Shown here in pieces: positions 23,843-33,361 of a DNA stretch of 64,000 nt (its first letter is position 1; each line of letters begins with the position of its first letter). A program made the translations under genes and the position numbers. The notes beneath the pieces are model-generated. The model saw only the letters and a program-made list of their open reading frames with translations. It was not told where the DNA came from and did not search any database. The stretch is taken from assembly GCA_001567185.1 (NCBI GenBank), contig LNFR01000058.1, positions 20,002 to 84,001 on the forward strand, read 5' to 3'. The DNA is from Bacteroidetes bacterium OLB12 (GTDB lineage: Bacteria > Bacteroidota > Bacteroidia > Cytophagales > Cyclobacteriaceae).

Positions 23843-26465
23843 GTGAAAACAGAAAAATCAAATCCACCCCAAATCGCCCTCCGGTTCTTTCGCTGGTATT
23901 GCAGCCCGCGCTTACTGGATTACATCGAAGGAGATTTGCTGGAGGTGTATGAAAGAAGACTGAAAACATCGGGCAAGCGCCTGGCCGACTTCCGCTTTGC
24001 CGTAGATGTCTTGTTGTTATTCCGGCCGGGTATAATCGGAAGCAGAAAAAATAATTACGCATCAAATCACATCGATATGTTTCGCAACAACTTTAAAATT
24101 GCCTTGCGCAGTTTGTGGAAGAACAAACCCTCCACCGTTATTAATGTGCTGGGGCTTACTACGGGTATTACAGCCTGTTTGCTGATTGCCTTGTTCATTC
24201 AACACGAGCTTAGCTTCGATAAATTTCAATCGAAAGGTAAACGCATTGCCCGCGTGGTGATGGAATACGGTTTTGAAGGTAGGCCCGAAACTGAAAAAGG
24301 AACTTTTACCAGCACCAAAGTAGCGCCCGTGCTGTCGCGCACTTTTCCAGAAGTTGAGAAAGGGGTGCGCATGACAACTGTCAGTATGATTTTACGGTTG
24401 AACAACGAGCCCGTAACCGAATCGAATTTCCTGTTTTCCGACTCCTCCTTTTTCAACACGTTCGATTATGAAATGCTGGAAGGCAATGCAGCCACTGCAT
24501 TGGATGGCAAATTCAAAATCGTGCTAACAGAAGCTGCTTCAAAAAGATACTTTGGTGATGAAAGTCCCCTGGGAAAAATATTGGAAGTGGGGGAGAAGAA
24601 AACTCCTTACGAAGTTACCGGGGTGATGCGCGACTATCCGAAGAACTCCCAGATTCAATTCGATTTCCTTGCGTCTTTTTCATCGCTTGGCGAAAACCAG
24701 GAAGAAACTTATTTCAACGCCAACTACACCACCTATTTGCTGTTGAATAATGAATTCGCATTTGCGCCTCTGAAAGAAAAGCTGGATCCTTTTATGGAAA
24801 AGGAAATGAAAGGCACCGGGGCTACCATACACTTTCATCTCGAGCCTTTCCGCGAAGTGCACCTGCAATCGCCCTACCCGGCATTCGTTTCAAACACCAG
24901 TATGTCATACCTGTATTTACTGGGCGGGGTAGCCTTGCTCATCATCGTTATCGTTTGTTCGACTTACATAAACCTGAGCACCGCTAAATCCATTGAGCGT
25001 GCTAAAGAAGTGGGTGTACGCAAGGTATCGGGTGCAGCCCGCGCTCAATTGTTCTGGCAATTTATTGGCGAAGCCTTTGTGGTGTGTTGTTTGTCTGTAT
25101 TGGTTAGTTTTTCAGCAGCCTCGCTATTGTTGCCGTACTTCAATTCATTTGTTAGCAGAAGTTTCGAGTTTACCGATCTTCTCACACCTGCTTTTTTGTT
25201 GATCACATTTTTAATTACAGTAGCAATCAGCCTGGTTGCCGGAAGTTACCCGGCCATTATCCTATCGGGCATGCAACCCGCCCGCATTTTGAAAGGACTG
25301 TTTAAAAATTCCTCTGCAGCAAAGCAGCTGCAACAATCGCTGGTAGTGTTTCAATTTGCCATTACAGTGTTTCTGATTGTTTGCACCTTCATCATCCGCA
25401 ATCAACTCAGTTACATTCAGAACAAAAGCCTGGGGTACGATCGCAACCACGTGTTGACTCTGAAAATAGGGTGGGATACCGACTACAATCAAATGAAAAC
25501 CCTGAAGCAGGAATTAAAAAAACATCCGCAGGTGGTAGAGGTATCTCGGTGTGGAAGTTCGCCTGAAAAAATTTACAGCGGGTATAGCATGCGGCTTCCT
25601 TCCACGCCCGAAACAGAAGTGATTATGGTAAATGCCAACCCGGTAGATGAAGGCTTTGTGAAAACCAGTGGGCTACACCTGTTGGCCGGCCGCGACTTCT
25701 CACAGCAAGATATTGAGTTGGTAACTCCTGAACCCTGGGAGAATAAAAAGTTTCACTACCTCATCAATGAAAGTGCCGCTGCGAAATTCGGCTGGACACC
25801 CGAGGAAGCCATTGGCCGGGAGTTGGTGTTGAACACCACCGGTGTGATTGTAGGTGTGATTAAAGATTTTCACTTTCAGTCCATTCACGATGCGTTGAAG
25901 CCCATTGTATTATTTACTTCAACCTGGGGCGGCCGCCTCATCATCAAAACTTCGGGCGATGATATTCCCGGTACGCTTGCCTACCTGGAACAGACCTGGA
26001 AAAAAAATTATCCCCGACCGTCCCTTTGAATATAGTTTTCTGGACGACAACTATGCCCGCATGTACACCACCGAAACCCAATTGGGAAAAGTAATGAGTT
26101 TGTTTTCAGTAACAGCCATCCTGTTGGCCTGCATGGGATTGTTCGGACTATCTTCTTATATGATGCAACAGCGCATGAAAGAGATTGGCATCCGCAAAGT
26201 TTTAGGCGCATCGCTCATGAATCTGCTAGGCATACTCTCGGGCAATTTTCTTGTATTGGTTATTATCGCCATTGTTATTGGCAGTCCGCTGGCTTACCTG
26301 ATAATGAAAAACTGGCTGAGTGAATTTGCGTATCATACCGGAATAGAATGGTGGATCTTTGCCGTGGCTGGGTTGGTTATTATTTCGATTACCTTAATAA
26401 CCGTAAGCATTCATGGCATACGAGCCATGGCCGAAAACCCGGTGAAGAGTTTACGAAGCGAATAA
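23843..26465 (+). CDS. FtsX/MacB-type ABC permease with prefix domain, one frameshift
   Basis: A paralogue of the 20.5-kb permease. I choose GTG 23843 (VKTEKSNPPQIALRFFRWY) because it aligns with the start of the paralogue; the frame further upstream is repeat DNA. The prefix domain ends near residue 70, then TM1 and the first MacB-like domain. The FtsX block reads 'NLSTAKSIERAKEVGVRKVSGA'. The frame stops at 26029, while an overlapping frame continues 'DRPFEYSFLDDNYARMY' and 'YMMQQRMKEIGIRKVLGASLMNLL' to 26465. One surplus A in the eight-A run at about 25998-26006 explains this and gives 873 residues. Probably controlled by the PadR encoded just upstream. Confidence 0.9.
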
Positions 26466-26514
26466 CCTCAGGGAAAAAGACAGGTATATTCTCCTTCCAA
26501 AACCGCTGTAAAAA

Positions 26515-26543
26515 AAGATGTCCTGAATGATTCAGGACATCTT
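26515..26543 (-). terminator. Terminator between convergent permease and desaturase genes
   Basis: A 14-bp perfect inverted repeat AAGATGTCCTGAAT / ATTCAGGACATCTT has a one-base centre. On the minus strand it is followed by TTTTTTT, so it ends the desaturase transcript and may work in both directions. Confidence 0.85.
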
Positions 26544-26546
26544 ACG

Positions 26547-27530
26547 TTATGCTTCAATGGTCTCTTCGGCCGGTTTTGGTTTTATCTCCTTTGAAACCGG
26601 TGGCCTTGGATTTTGCGCTTCATACTGCTTTCGTAATTCTGCAGCGTGCTTCTTATTTTTTGAATGCAGAATGTGTTTCGGTACTCCCTTTAAATCCCAG
26701 ATCAGGCCAACGGACTGCAACCCTTTCAGGATATAATAGGTGATATCAATCTCCCACCAGAAAAATCCCTGACGGGCGGCTACTTCATAATAATGATGGT
26801 TATTGTGCCAGCCTTCGCCCAACGTAAGCAAAGCCAGCCAGATGCTGTTGCGCGACTCATCGTTCGATTCATAACGCTGCGTTCCAAACTTGTGCATGAT
26901 AGAGTTGATGGAAAACGTGCCGTGGTAGAGAATCACCGTGCTCAGGAAGAATCCAATAAACAACGTACTTAATCCGGCTGATGTAAACATGAGCAATGGA
27001 CTTCCGCCATTTACCCAGGCACCTAATGCGGTTACTGCAATTGCCAGAATGGTAGGTGGCACAAGGTAGTGTTTGTTTAACCAAACCAGTTCGGGATACT
27101 TGGCATAGTCGCCTATTACTTTATAATCTGTCTCCTTAAAATCGGGTCCTACAATCCAACCCACATGCGAATACCAGAAGCCATAAATTTTCATAGAGTG
27201 CGGATCGGCCGGGGTATCGCTGTGGCGATGATGGTGGCGGTGATGGGCAGCCCACCACAATGCACCTTTCTGTGCTGTTGTTTGTGCCATAAAAGCAATT
27301 ACGAATTGAAACCAGCGCGATGTACTATACGAACGATGAGCAAAGTAACGGTGATAGCCAGCGGTTACCCAAAACATTCGGAATACGTACAGGAAGATAC
27401 ACACCATCCAATCGAAAAAAGTAGCGCCCGTCCAGATCGCACCTAGCGGCATTAGGTGAATCAGCAAAAACGCTATCTCTTGTTTTAATACAGGCTTTCG
27501 TCTAACCTCGGGTACAACTGCTTGTGCCAT
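26547..27530 (-). CDS. Membrane acyl-CoA (delta-9-type) fatty acid desaturase
   Basis: 327 residues from ATG 27530 (MAQAVVPEVRRKP); an upstream TTG start would add 11 residues. The three iron-binding histidine boxes are intact: 'HRYFAH', 'HHRHHHRH' and 'HNNHH', with the usual spacing, and four transmembrane helices flank them. It introduces a double bond into long acyl chains at the membrane and so adjusts fluidity. Electrons would come from ferredoxin or cytochrome b5-like partners not seen here. The acidic/proline-rich C-terminal tail is unremarkable. It is a single-gene unit with its own terminator. Confidence 0.93.
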   Translation of the reverse strand: MAQAVVPEVRRKPVLKQEIAFLLIHLMPLGAIWTGATFFDWMVCIFLYVFRMFWVTAGYHRYFAHRSYSTSRWFQFVIAFMAQTTAQKGALWWAAHHRHHHRHSDTPADPHSMKIYGFWYSHVGWIVGPDFKETDYKVIGDYAKYPELVWLNKHYLVPPTILAIAVTALGAWVNGGSPLLMFTSAGLSTLFIGFFLSTVILYHGTFSINSIMHKFGTQRYESNDESRNSIWLALLTLGEGWHNNHHYYEVAARQGFFWWEIDITYYILKGLQSVGLIWDLKGVPKHILHSKNKKHAAELRKQYEAQNPRPPVSKEIKPKPAEETIEA

Positions 27531-27670
27531 GGCAAATGTTTCTTTATTTGTAAGTGCCTGCAAAGATAACGCGAATTGCAGTTAATAATTCCATTCCGGT
27601 TACACAATCGGCAAATTGTTTACCGAACGAACGTTAAAAACATGATTTAACGCAGGAATAGAAAGCAATC

Positions 27671-28663
27671 TTAATCTACCGCGTAACGAATTCCCGCTTT
27701 GGCACGAATCTCATCTAACGTTTGCATAAGTAGCAATGTACCTTCATGCGTAAGCACCGGGCTCTCCCTCAGATTGTTTTGCAAACATTCGTTTACATGA
27801 CGAATCTCATATTCGTAACCATTCCCCTCAGCCTTTGGGGTTGGAATTACCTGGCGCGTATCAACCGTTCCTGTATAATATTCAAGCAATGTTGTTGGCC
27901 CATGCATGCGATGGGTAAACCGAATGCGGCCCTCCGTTCCTCCAATATCACCACCTGATGCCAGGTTGGAAGCAAGCGTACAAAACAAATTGGCGATGGC
28001 TCCATTCTTGTATTGAAACCGAACGGAACATTGTTCATCAATGCCGGTAGAAGCGGGCGTCATGATTGCATCAATCCAATCGGGCTTACCTAATAAATCA
28101 AGCGCCATAAAAACCGGATAGATACCAATATCCAATAGCGCGCCTCCACCCAATGCCGGATCGTACAATCGCGGGGCTACAGGTGCAACGGGCTTAAAGC
28201 CAAATTCACCATAGAAGTATTTGATATGACCTACCTTGCCCGAAGCAATAAGTTGTTTTGCTTTTTCATAGTGTGGCAAAAAGCGTGTCCAGAATGCTTC
28301 CATGATAAATGTTTGCTGCGCTTTTGCAAGGGCAATCATTTCTTCGGCTTGTTTGTAATTGATGGCGAATGCCTTTTCGCAGAGTACTGCTTTTTTATGT
28401 TTCAGGCAAAGCAATACATGTTCGTGATGCAAGCCGTGCGGTGTGGCCACATAGATTACATCTACTTCCGGATTGCTGACCAACGCTTCGTAACTTCCAT
28501 GAATATGTTTGGCCGGAAAATCTTTTGCAAAGGTTTGAGCGGTGCTTACCTCTCGTGCACCCAAAGCGATCAACTCAGCATCGGCCACCAGTTTAAGATC
28601 AGCTGCAAACTTGCGTGCAATGCGACCACAGCCTAAAATTCCCCACCGGATTTTTCTCATCAT
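27671..28663 (-). CDS. Gfo/Idh/MocA family oxidoreductase
   Basis: A 330-residue NAD(P)-dependent dehydrogenase. The Rossmann motif 'WGILGCGRIARKF' opens the protein, and 'YVATPHGLHHEHV' and 'VLCEKAFAIN' (with the conserved Glu-Lys pair) follow. The C-terminal alpha/beta domain contains 'ALLDIGIYPVFMALDLLG', the family's 'D.G.Y' block. The overall pattern resembles the trans-1,2-dihydrodiol dehydrogenase subgroup. The substrate is probably a sugar or polyol derivative but is not determinable. It follows the purine nucleoside phosphorylase gene by 20 bp on the same strand. Confidence 0.92.
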   Translation of the reverse strand: MMRKIRWGILGCGRIARKFAADLKLVADAELIALGAREVSTAQTFAKDFPAKHIHGSYEALVSNPEVDVIYVATPHGLHHEHVLLCLKHKKAVLCEKAFAINYKQAEEMIALAKAQQTFIMEAFWTRFLPHYEKAKQLIASGKVGHIKYFYGEFGFKPVAPVAPRLYDPALGGGALLDIGIYPVFMALDLLGKPDWIDAIMTPASTGIDEQCSVRFQYKNGAIANLFCTLASNLASGGDIGGTEGRIRFTHRMHGPTTLLEYYTGTVDTRQVIPTPKAEGNGYEYEIRHVNECLQNNLRESPVLTHEGTLLLMQTLDEIRAKAGIRYAVD

Positions 28664-28683
28664 AATTTGTTTCGTGTCTTACT

Positions 28684-29499
28684 TTACACCCTGCCGATTA
28701 ACTCTACATACAACTCCGTAAGCCTGGGTTCTGTTTTGCTGGCAACTGCTACAATTTCACTTAGCAACGCAGGTTTTAAATTATCCGGATCACAATCATC
28801 GGTTAATACAGAAATAGCACAACACGGCAAGCCCATATGGTTTGCTACCAATACTTCGGGTACGGTACTCATGCCCACTGCATCGGCACCTATTCGATTT
28901 AAGAAGCGATATTCGGCACGCGTTTCGAGGTTTGGCCCCATCACGGCTACATAAACTCCTTTGTTAAGTTTTACTTTTTTCTCCTTAGCAATTTTAACAA
29001 GTAGGGTGTTTAGCTTTTTTGAGTACGGCTCACTCATATCCGGAAACCGCGGCCCAAACACCTCGAAGTTTGCACCTCGTAACGGGTTATCGGGTTGCAG
29101 GTTAATATGATCATCGATCAACATCATCTCACCCTTTTTCCATTTCAGATTCAGGTTGCCTGCTGCGTTGGAGATAAGGAGATACTTAATCCCCAATACG
29201 TGCATTACCCGAACAGGCAATGTTATTTGTTGCATGGAGTAGCCCTCGTAATAATGAAACCGGCCTTGCATGGCCAGTATTTTCTTGCCTTTGATGGTAC
29301 CATAAATCAGTTTGCCTTTATGATGTTCAACGGTAGAGATGGGAAAATGCGGAATAGAATTGTAATTGATTACTACCGGGTTTTTAATCTGCTCCACAAA
29401 TTTATTACCGAGCCCGGTGCCAAGAATTACACCAATTTCAGGTTCAGAAATTCCATTCTTCTTGAGGTAAGCTGTTGCTTCTTTAATGTGATCGATCAT
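28684..29499 (-). CDS. Purine nucleoside phosphorylase (trimeric type)
   Basis: 271 residues from ATG 29499 (MIDHIKEATAYLKKNG). Characteristic blocks: 'IGVILGTGLGNKF' (phosphate site), 'HHKGKLIYG', 'MQGRFHYYEGYSMQQ', 'ISNAAGNLN', 'VMGPNLETRAEYRFLNRIGADAVGMSTVPE' and 'VLTDDCDP'. It cleaves purine (deoxy)nucleosides with phosphate in cytoplasmic salvage. Length and motifs are those of the inosine/guanosine-type enzyme rather than the hexameric DeoD. It leads a two-gene unit with the Gfo/Idh oxidoreductase. Upstream are two copies of an intergenic hairpin repeat. Confidence 0.94.
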   Translation of the reverse strand: MIDHIKEATAYLKKNGISEPEIGVILGTGLGNKFVEQIKNPVVINYNSIPHFPISTVEHHKGKLIYGTIKGKKILAMQGRFHYYEGYSMQQITLPVRVMHVLGIKYLLISNAAGNLNLKWKKGEMMLIDDHINLQPDNPLRGANFEVFGPRFPDMSEPYSKKLNTLLVKIAKEKKVKLNKGVYVAVMGPNLETRAEYRFLNRIGADAVGMSTVPEVLVANHMGLPCCAISVLTDDCDPDNLKPALLSEIVAVASKTEPRLTELYVELIGRV

Positions 29500-29521
29500 T
29501 TGTAATAGTATTTGATTGTTT

Positions 29522-29675
29522 ACCGCCAAGACACAGAGGCGCAAAGCTTCTTTATATTCTCTGCGCCTTTGCGGTTCAATTAATTATTTAAGTTATTAAT
29601 ATTCAGCAACAATGTACACCGCAGAGGCGCAGAGGCGCTAAGTCATTTATATTCTCTGCGTCTTTGCGGTTCAAT
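29522..29675. repeat. Two tandem copies of a GC-rich intergenic hairpin repeat
   Basis: Each copy (29522-29580 and 29617-29675) begins ACCGC-(A/C)(A/G)AG, contains CAGAGGCGC(A/T)AAG, a TTTATATT centre, and ends CTCTGCG(C/T)CTTTGCGGTTCAAT. The ends are inverted complements, so each copy is a hairpin of about 57 nt. Partial copies occur at 42855-42975, 52794-52820 and 58792-58818. This is a dispersed repeat of the genome. Confidence 0.75.
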
Positions 29676-29709
29676 AAGTTGCAAAGTTTCTCCTCTTCAA
29701 CATAGAAAC

Positions 29710-30471
29710 CTAAACGTAAAAATCGGTTTTATTGGTTTTGGCTACCTCCACAAAAAACTGGGCAACTTTTTGAGTTACGGCTCTATAATATTTTTCACCT
29801 TTTTCGGCCGATGCCTGGCGTGGATCACCCACCCCGGTATCTTGTGTTACCTGCATCCATTTTCGTTCGGCCCAGGCCCATCCTTCCTGTATCGCCTTAA
29901 AGCGAAATTTTTTTGCCTTGCCATCCCCTGCCTCTGAAAGTGGCCGCACTAAATGAGGGCGCAGGTACATCATCAAACTGGTTTCCATTTCACCGGCATG
30001 ATCATCTTTATTCACAAAAAATTCTTTCTGATCTATACTTCTAAACCAATCGCACGAGCACAAAAACATATTCGGATATTTTAATCCCAACTCCCGTATC
30101 ATGGTTTTAAAATCATTACCGCCATGGCTATTGAGTATTATCAATTTATAAATGCCTTGCCGGTTCAATGTTTCAATTACATCGCGCAGTACTACAAACT
30201 GGGTGGATGGATTCATGTTCATGTCAAGCAACACATCATGCTGGCCGGTATTTACTCCAAACGGAATGGCCGGCAACACAGTAAGTTTTGCCCCTTGTTC
30301 CCAGGCCAAGCGGGCTGCTTCGGTTGCTATCTCTTCCGCTTCAATAATATCGGTACCATAGGGTAAATGATAATTGTGCGCTTCACACGCACCCCACGGT
30401 AATACAACTACATCAAACGAAGCGTCTTTAATTGTTTTCCAATTATTTTCTGCAAGCAGGTATGGTCGCAT
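29710..30471 (-). CDS. Creatininase-family amidohydrolase
   Basis: A 253-residue protein. Metal-ligand motifs are 'PWGACEAHNYHLPYGTDII' (E, H and D), 'IILNSHGGND' and 'DDHAGEMETSLMM'. The family includes creatinine amidohydrolase and the enzyme that hydrolyses the formamide in flavin and riboflavin-type pathways; which applies here is unclear. It is cytoplasmic. It is the last gene of a tight three-gene set (LOG protein, lytic transglycosylase, creatininase) with gaps of only 3 bp, yet the functions are not obviously linked. Confidence 0.9.
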   Translation of the reverse strand: MRPYLLAENNWKTIKDASFDVVVLPWGACEAHNYHLPYGTDIIEAEEIATEAARLAWEQGAKLTVLPAIPFGVNTGQHDVLLDMNMNPSTQFVVLRDVIETLNRQGIYKLIILNSHGGNDFKTMIRELGLKYPNMFLCSCDWFRSIDQKEFFVNKDDHAGEMETSLMMYLRPHLVRPLSEAGDGKAKKFRFKAIQEGWAWAERKWMQVTQDTGVGDPRQASAEKGEKYYRAVTQKVAQFFVEVAKTNKTDFYV

Positions 30472-30474
30472 AAA

Positions 30475-31398
30475 TCAAACAGGTAATAGAATTTGATACG
30501 TTTTTCCTTTTTTAACGGTAAGCTTAGGTTGGCGCAACCAGGGGTTGTGGCGCTTTAGAATTTTGTAGTTGCTGCCATTGCTTTTTGCAAATTTTACCAG
30601 GCTGGGTATTGTTTCGCTTACCTCAATTGTTTTTAGTTCTTCCGGTTGGTAAAGATGTTCCTCTTTTAATTTGAACCCGTACTTGTCAGGATGTTCAAAA
30701 ATTTCTTTGATTGCCAGAATCCTAAACACATAACGCGCGGTTTCATCATTTAAATGTGCATCATAATAGTTATCTACATCCTGGTCTTCCAGATCGCTTC
30801 GAATACCGGCTACCCCGCGGTTGTACGAAGCTGCTGCCAATGTCCAGTTGCCCAGTCTTTCATAGGCCTTTTTTAAATATTTACAGGCTGCTTCGGTGGA
30901 CTTAATCGGGTCGTATCGTTCATCCACTTCTTTGGTAATCTCGAGACCTAACTCTTTGCCTGCTGCTTCGCGAATTTGCCAATAGCCTACGGCTTCCTTT
31001 GGAGAAACCCCATTAACAAGTCCGCTTTCAATTAATGGCAGATATTTAAAATCCTCAGGGATGTTGTGCGCTTTCAAAATCTCAGTCATGCGCGGTAACC
31101 AACGATGGGCACGCTTTAACAAAAACAGTGTACTGCTTTGAAGATAGATGTTTACCTGCAGTTCGCGATCTAACCGCTCGCGCACATCCGGAAACTGCAG
31201 GGGTACGGGTTCTCCTGAAAATGAAATATGCTCTGGCAAATCGTAGGAGATAGCCACAAAAGGTTGAAAATTTTCAGATACCGGAATGGGCTCCAACTCG
31301 GGTGCTGCTTCTGTTTTACGACCCGACTGATCGAATAATACATATACCAACAGCAATCCGATAGAAAGTGGAGCCAGGATGTTAATAAACCGCTGCAT
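30475..31398 (-). CDS. Lytic murein transglycosylase (MltD-like) with C-terminal LysM-like region
   Basis: A 307-residue protein with an N-terminal membrane anchor ('ILAPLSIGLLLVYVLF'). The SLT domain begins about residue 105 and has catalytic Glu near residue 126 in 'KYLPLIESGLVNGVSP', followed by 'AVGYWQI' and 'AAASYNRGVAGI'. The last 50 residues ('IEVSETIPSLVKFAKSNGSNYKILKRHNPW') resemble a LysM peptidoglycan-binding unit. It cleaves glycan strands to anhydro-muropeptides in the periplasm. The start lies 3 bp after the LOG-family stop codon. Confidence 0.9.
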   Translation of the reverse strand: MQRFINILAPLSIGLLLVYVLFDQSGRKTEAAPELEPIPVSENFQPFVAISYDLPEHISFSGEPVPLQFPDVRERLDRELQVNIYLQSSTLFLLKRAHRWLPRMTEILKAHNIPEDFKYLPLIESGLVNGVSPKEAVGYWQIREAAGKELGLEITKEVDERYDPIKSTEAACKYLKKAYERLGNWTLAAASYNRGVAGIRSDLEDQDVDNYYDAHLNDETARYVFRILAIKEIFEHPDKYGFKLKEEHLYQPEELKTIEVSETIPSLVKFAKSNGSNYKILKRHNPWLRQPKLTVKKGKTYQILLPV

Positions 31399-31401
31399 GT
31401 G

Positions 31402-32157
31402 TTAGAAGTTTGGCGAAAGCATGTAGCGCGCGTAAAATTCGTCTATCACTTTTACGGCTTCGTGCGGAGTATCCACCAGGTTAAACAAGTCAAGGTCTTC
31501 GGGGCTTATCATCTTTTCAGCTACCAACACTTCCTTCACCCACTTTACCCAGCCGGTCCAGAATTTTTTACCCACCAATACAATTGGAAACCGGCCAATT
31601 TTTTTTGTTTGAATCAGCGTAAGCGCCTCGGTTACTTCATCCAACGTACCAAAGCCACCCGGCATGATGATGAACCCTTGCGAGTATTTTACAAACATGA
31701 CTTTGCGTACAAAGAAATAATCAAACATTATCAATTTATCCGAATCGATATACGGATTTCCTTTTTGTTCGAACGGAAGGAAAATATTTAATCCCACCGA
31801 TTTACCTCCGGCCCGTTTTGCGCCTTTGTTACCGGCCTCCATAATACCCGGGCCACCACCCGTTACCACACCATAGCCATGCTGTACCAGCTCGGCCGCA
31901 ATATCTTCAGCAATTTTATAGTACTTGTGGTCGGGTTTTGTACGAGCCGAACCAAAAATAGTAACGCACGGGCCTATCTTGGCAAGTTTTTCAAAGCCTT
32001 CCACAAACTCGCTCATCACCTTAAAGATCATCCACGAGTCAGAACTTTTTATCTCTGCCCAGTCTTTATCTTTAAATGCTTTGCGAATACGATGTTCATC
32101 TTCCAACACCTGGTCTATTGTATCAATTGTTTTTTTCTTTTTAGGGATCGATGCCAT
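31402..32157 (-). CDS. LOG-family protein (TIGR00730, cytokinin-riboside phosphohydrolase-like)
   Basis: A 251-residue Rossmann-fold protein. Motifs are 'VTIFGSARTKPDHKYY', 'GVVTGGGPGIMEAGNKGA' and 'IIMPGGFGTLDEVTEALTL', the PGGxGTxxE signature of nucleotide 5'-monophosphate phosphoribohydrolases formerly called lysine decarboxylases. An N-terminal helical extension of about 70 residues is common in Bacteroidota homologues. It is predicted to release a base from a nucleotide. It heads the three-gene set with the transglycosylase and creatininase. Confidence 0.93.
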   Translation of the reverse strand: MASIPKKKKTIDTIDQVLEDEHRIRKAFKDKDWAEIKSSDSWMIFKVMSEFVEGFEKLAKIGPCVTIFGSARTKPDHKYYKIAEDIAAELVQHGYGVVTGGGPGIMEAGNKGAKRAGGKSVGLNIFLPFEQKGNPYIDSDKLIMFDYFFVRKVMFVKYSQGFIIMPGGFGTLDEVTEALTLIQTKKIGRFPIVLVGKKFWTGWVKWVKEVLVAEKMISPEDLDLFNLVDTPHEAVKVIDEFYARYMLSPNF

Positions 32158-32196
32158 ACCTTTCTTATTAAATTCAATTTTTGTTCAAGTTACTAA

Positions 32197-33324
32197 ATGA
32201 AACGTAATTCTATGAAACTTTGGTTGGCCCCAGGTTGGTACGTAGGTTTTGGCATACTCCTGTTCGCATCGGCATGTGCAACAAAAGAAGAGCAGAATGC
32301 TTTTGTTCATGACAGCACCTGGACGCTGCAACCATTTCAAAAAGTAAACAATGCGAACCCGATTCTGAGTGCCGGGACCGGCCTTTTTGTTTGCCCTATT
32401 TTAAAGCGGGAAGTGAAATGGGAAGAGAAAGATGTATTTAACCCGGCTGCCGTTGTGCGCAAGGGAGCCATCTATCTGTTTTACCGTGCCGAAGATACCA
32501 TCGGGAAATTTAATGGTACCTCGCGCATCGGGTTAGCCATTGGAACGGATGGAATTAACTTCAATCGCATGTTCGAACCCGTACTTTACCCGCAGGAAGA
32601 TTTTATGAAAGTATATGAATGGGAAGGCGGACTGGAAGACCCACGCATTGTTGAAAGTGAAATGGGTACATACATAATGACGTACACGGCCTATGATGGG
32701 AAGGTGGCGCGATTGTGCGTGGCTTCTTCTGCCGATTTACTGAATTGGACCAAACATGGGCTTGTGTTAAAAGACAAATTCACAGATCAATGGAGTAAAT
32801 CGGGAGCAATTGTGGCCCGGCAAAATGGCAGCAGGATTGTTGCCGAAAAAATAAATGGCAAGTATTGGATGTATTTTGGCGATACCGATTTGTTTATGGC
32901 CACATCCGATGATCTGATTCAATGGCAACCGGTACTGGATGAATCCGGCAACCTGAAATCTGTTTTAAAACCCCGGCCGGGTATGTTTGACAGTCGCCTG
33001 GTTGAAAGCGGCCCGTATGCCCTGGTAACCGAACATGGTATTTTACTATTATACAATGGCATGAATGCCGATGCCGGTGGCGATCCGGATTTACCAAAAG
33101 GCGCCTATTGTTCGGGGCAGGCTTTGTTTGATCTAACCGATCCCGCACGATTAATTGATCGCACCAAGGAATATTTTCTGCGGCCCGATCAACCCTATGA
33201 AATAGAAGGCCAGGTAAACCAGGTTTGTTTTATAGAAGGAATGGTGCCTTTCAATGGCAAATGGTTTTTGTATTATGGTACGGCCGATTCGAAAATTGGA
33301 GTAGCTGTAAGTAAAAAGTTGTAA
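32197..33324 (+). CDS. GH130-like glycosidase/phosphorylase, lipoprotein
   Basis: A 375-residue protein. A hydrophobic signal ends in 'LFASACATKEE', a lipobox. The five-bladed propeller shows 'VFNPAAVVRKGAIYLFYRAED', 'SRIGLAIGTDGINF', 'YEWEGGLEDPRIVE', 'WTKSGAIV' type blades and a C-terminal 'GQVNQVCFIEGMVPFNGKWFLYYGTADSKIGVA'. This is the GH130 mannoside-phosphorylase/hydrolase pattern; the 'EDPR' motif carries the expected acidic residue. Being exported, it more likely hydrolyses or binds outer glycans than acts as a cytoplasmic phosphorylase. It diverges from the LOG gene. Confidence 0.88.
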   Translation: MKRNSMKLWLAPGWYVGFGILLFASACATKEEQNAFVHDSTWTLQPFQKVNNANPILSAGTGLFVCPILKREVKWEEKDVFNPAAVVRKGAIYLFYRAEDTIGKFNGTSRIGLAIGTDGINFNRMFEPVLYPQEDFMKVYEWEGGLEDPRIVESEMGTYIMTYTAYDGKVARLCVASSADLLNWTKHGLVLKDKFTDQWSKSGAIVARQNGSRIVAEKINGKYWMYFGDTDLFMATSDDLIQWQPVLDESGNLKSVLKPRPGMFDSRLVESGPYALVTEHGILLLYNGMNADAGGDPDLPKGAYCSGQALFDLTDPARLIDRTKEYFLRPDQPYEIEGQVNQVCFIEGMVPFNGKWFLYYGTADSKIGVAVSKKL

Positions 33325-33361
33325 GTTGAAAGCTTAGCGTAAACTTTCAACTTACAACTTT
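33315..33361. terminator. Bidirectional terminator overlapping two stop codons
   Basis: An 18-bp perfect inverted repeat, AAAGTTGTAAGTTGAAAG with CTTTCAACTTACAACTTT, has an 11-nt loop and lies at the convergent ends of the GH130-like and TIGR01777 genes. It includes both stop codons (33322-33324 and 33352-33354). Confidence 0.85.

Noticed and set aside
20124-26465. Possible complete ABC exporter operon
   Set aside because: Both permeases lack an adjacent ATP-binding subunit gene; only the PadR regulators accompany them.
32894-33148. Open frame of 84 codons opposite the GH130-like gene
   Set aside because: Antisense to a conserved beta-propeller; composition mirrors the sense codons.
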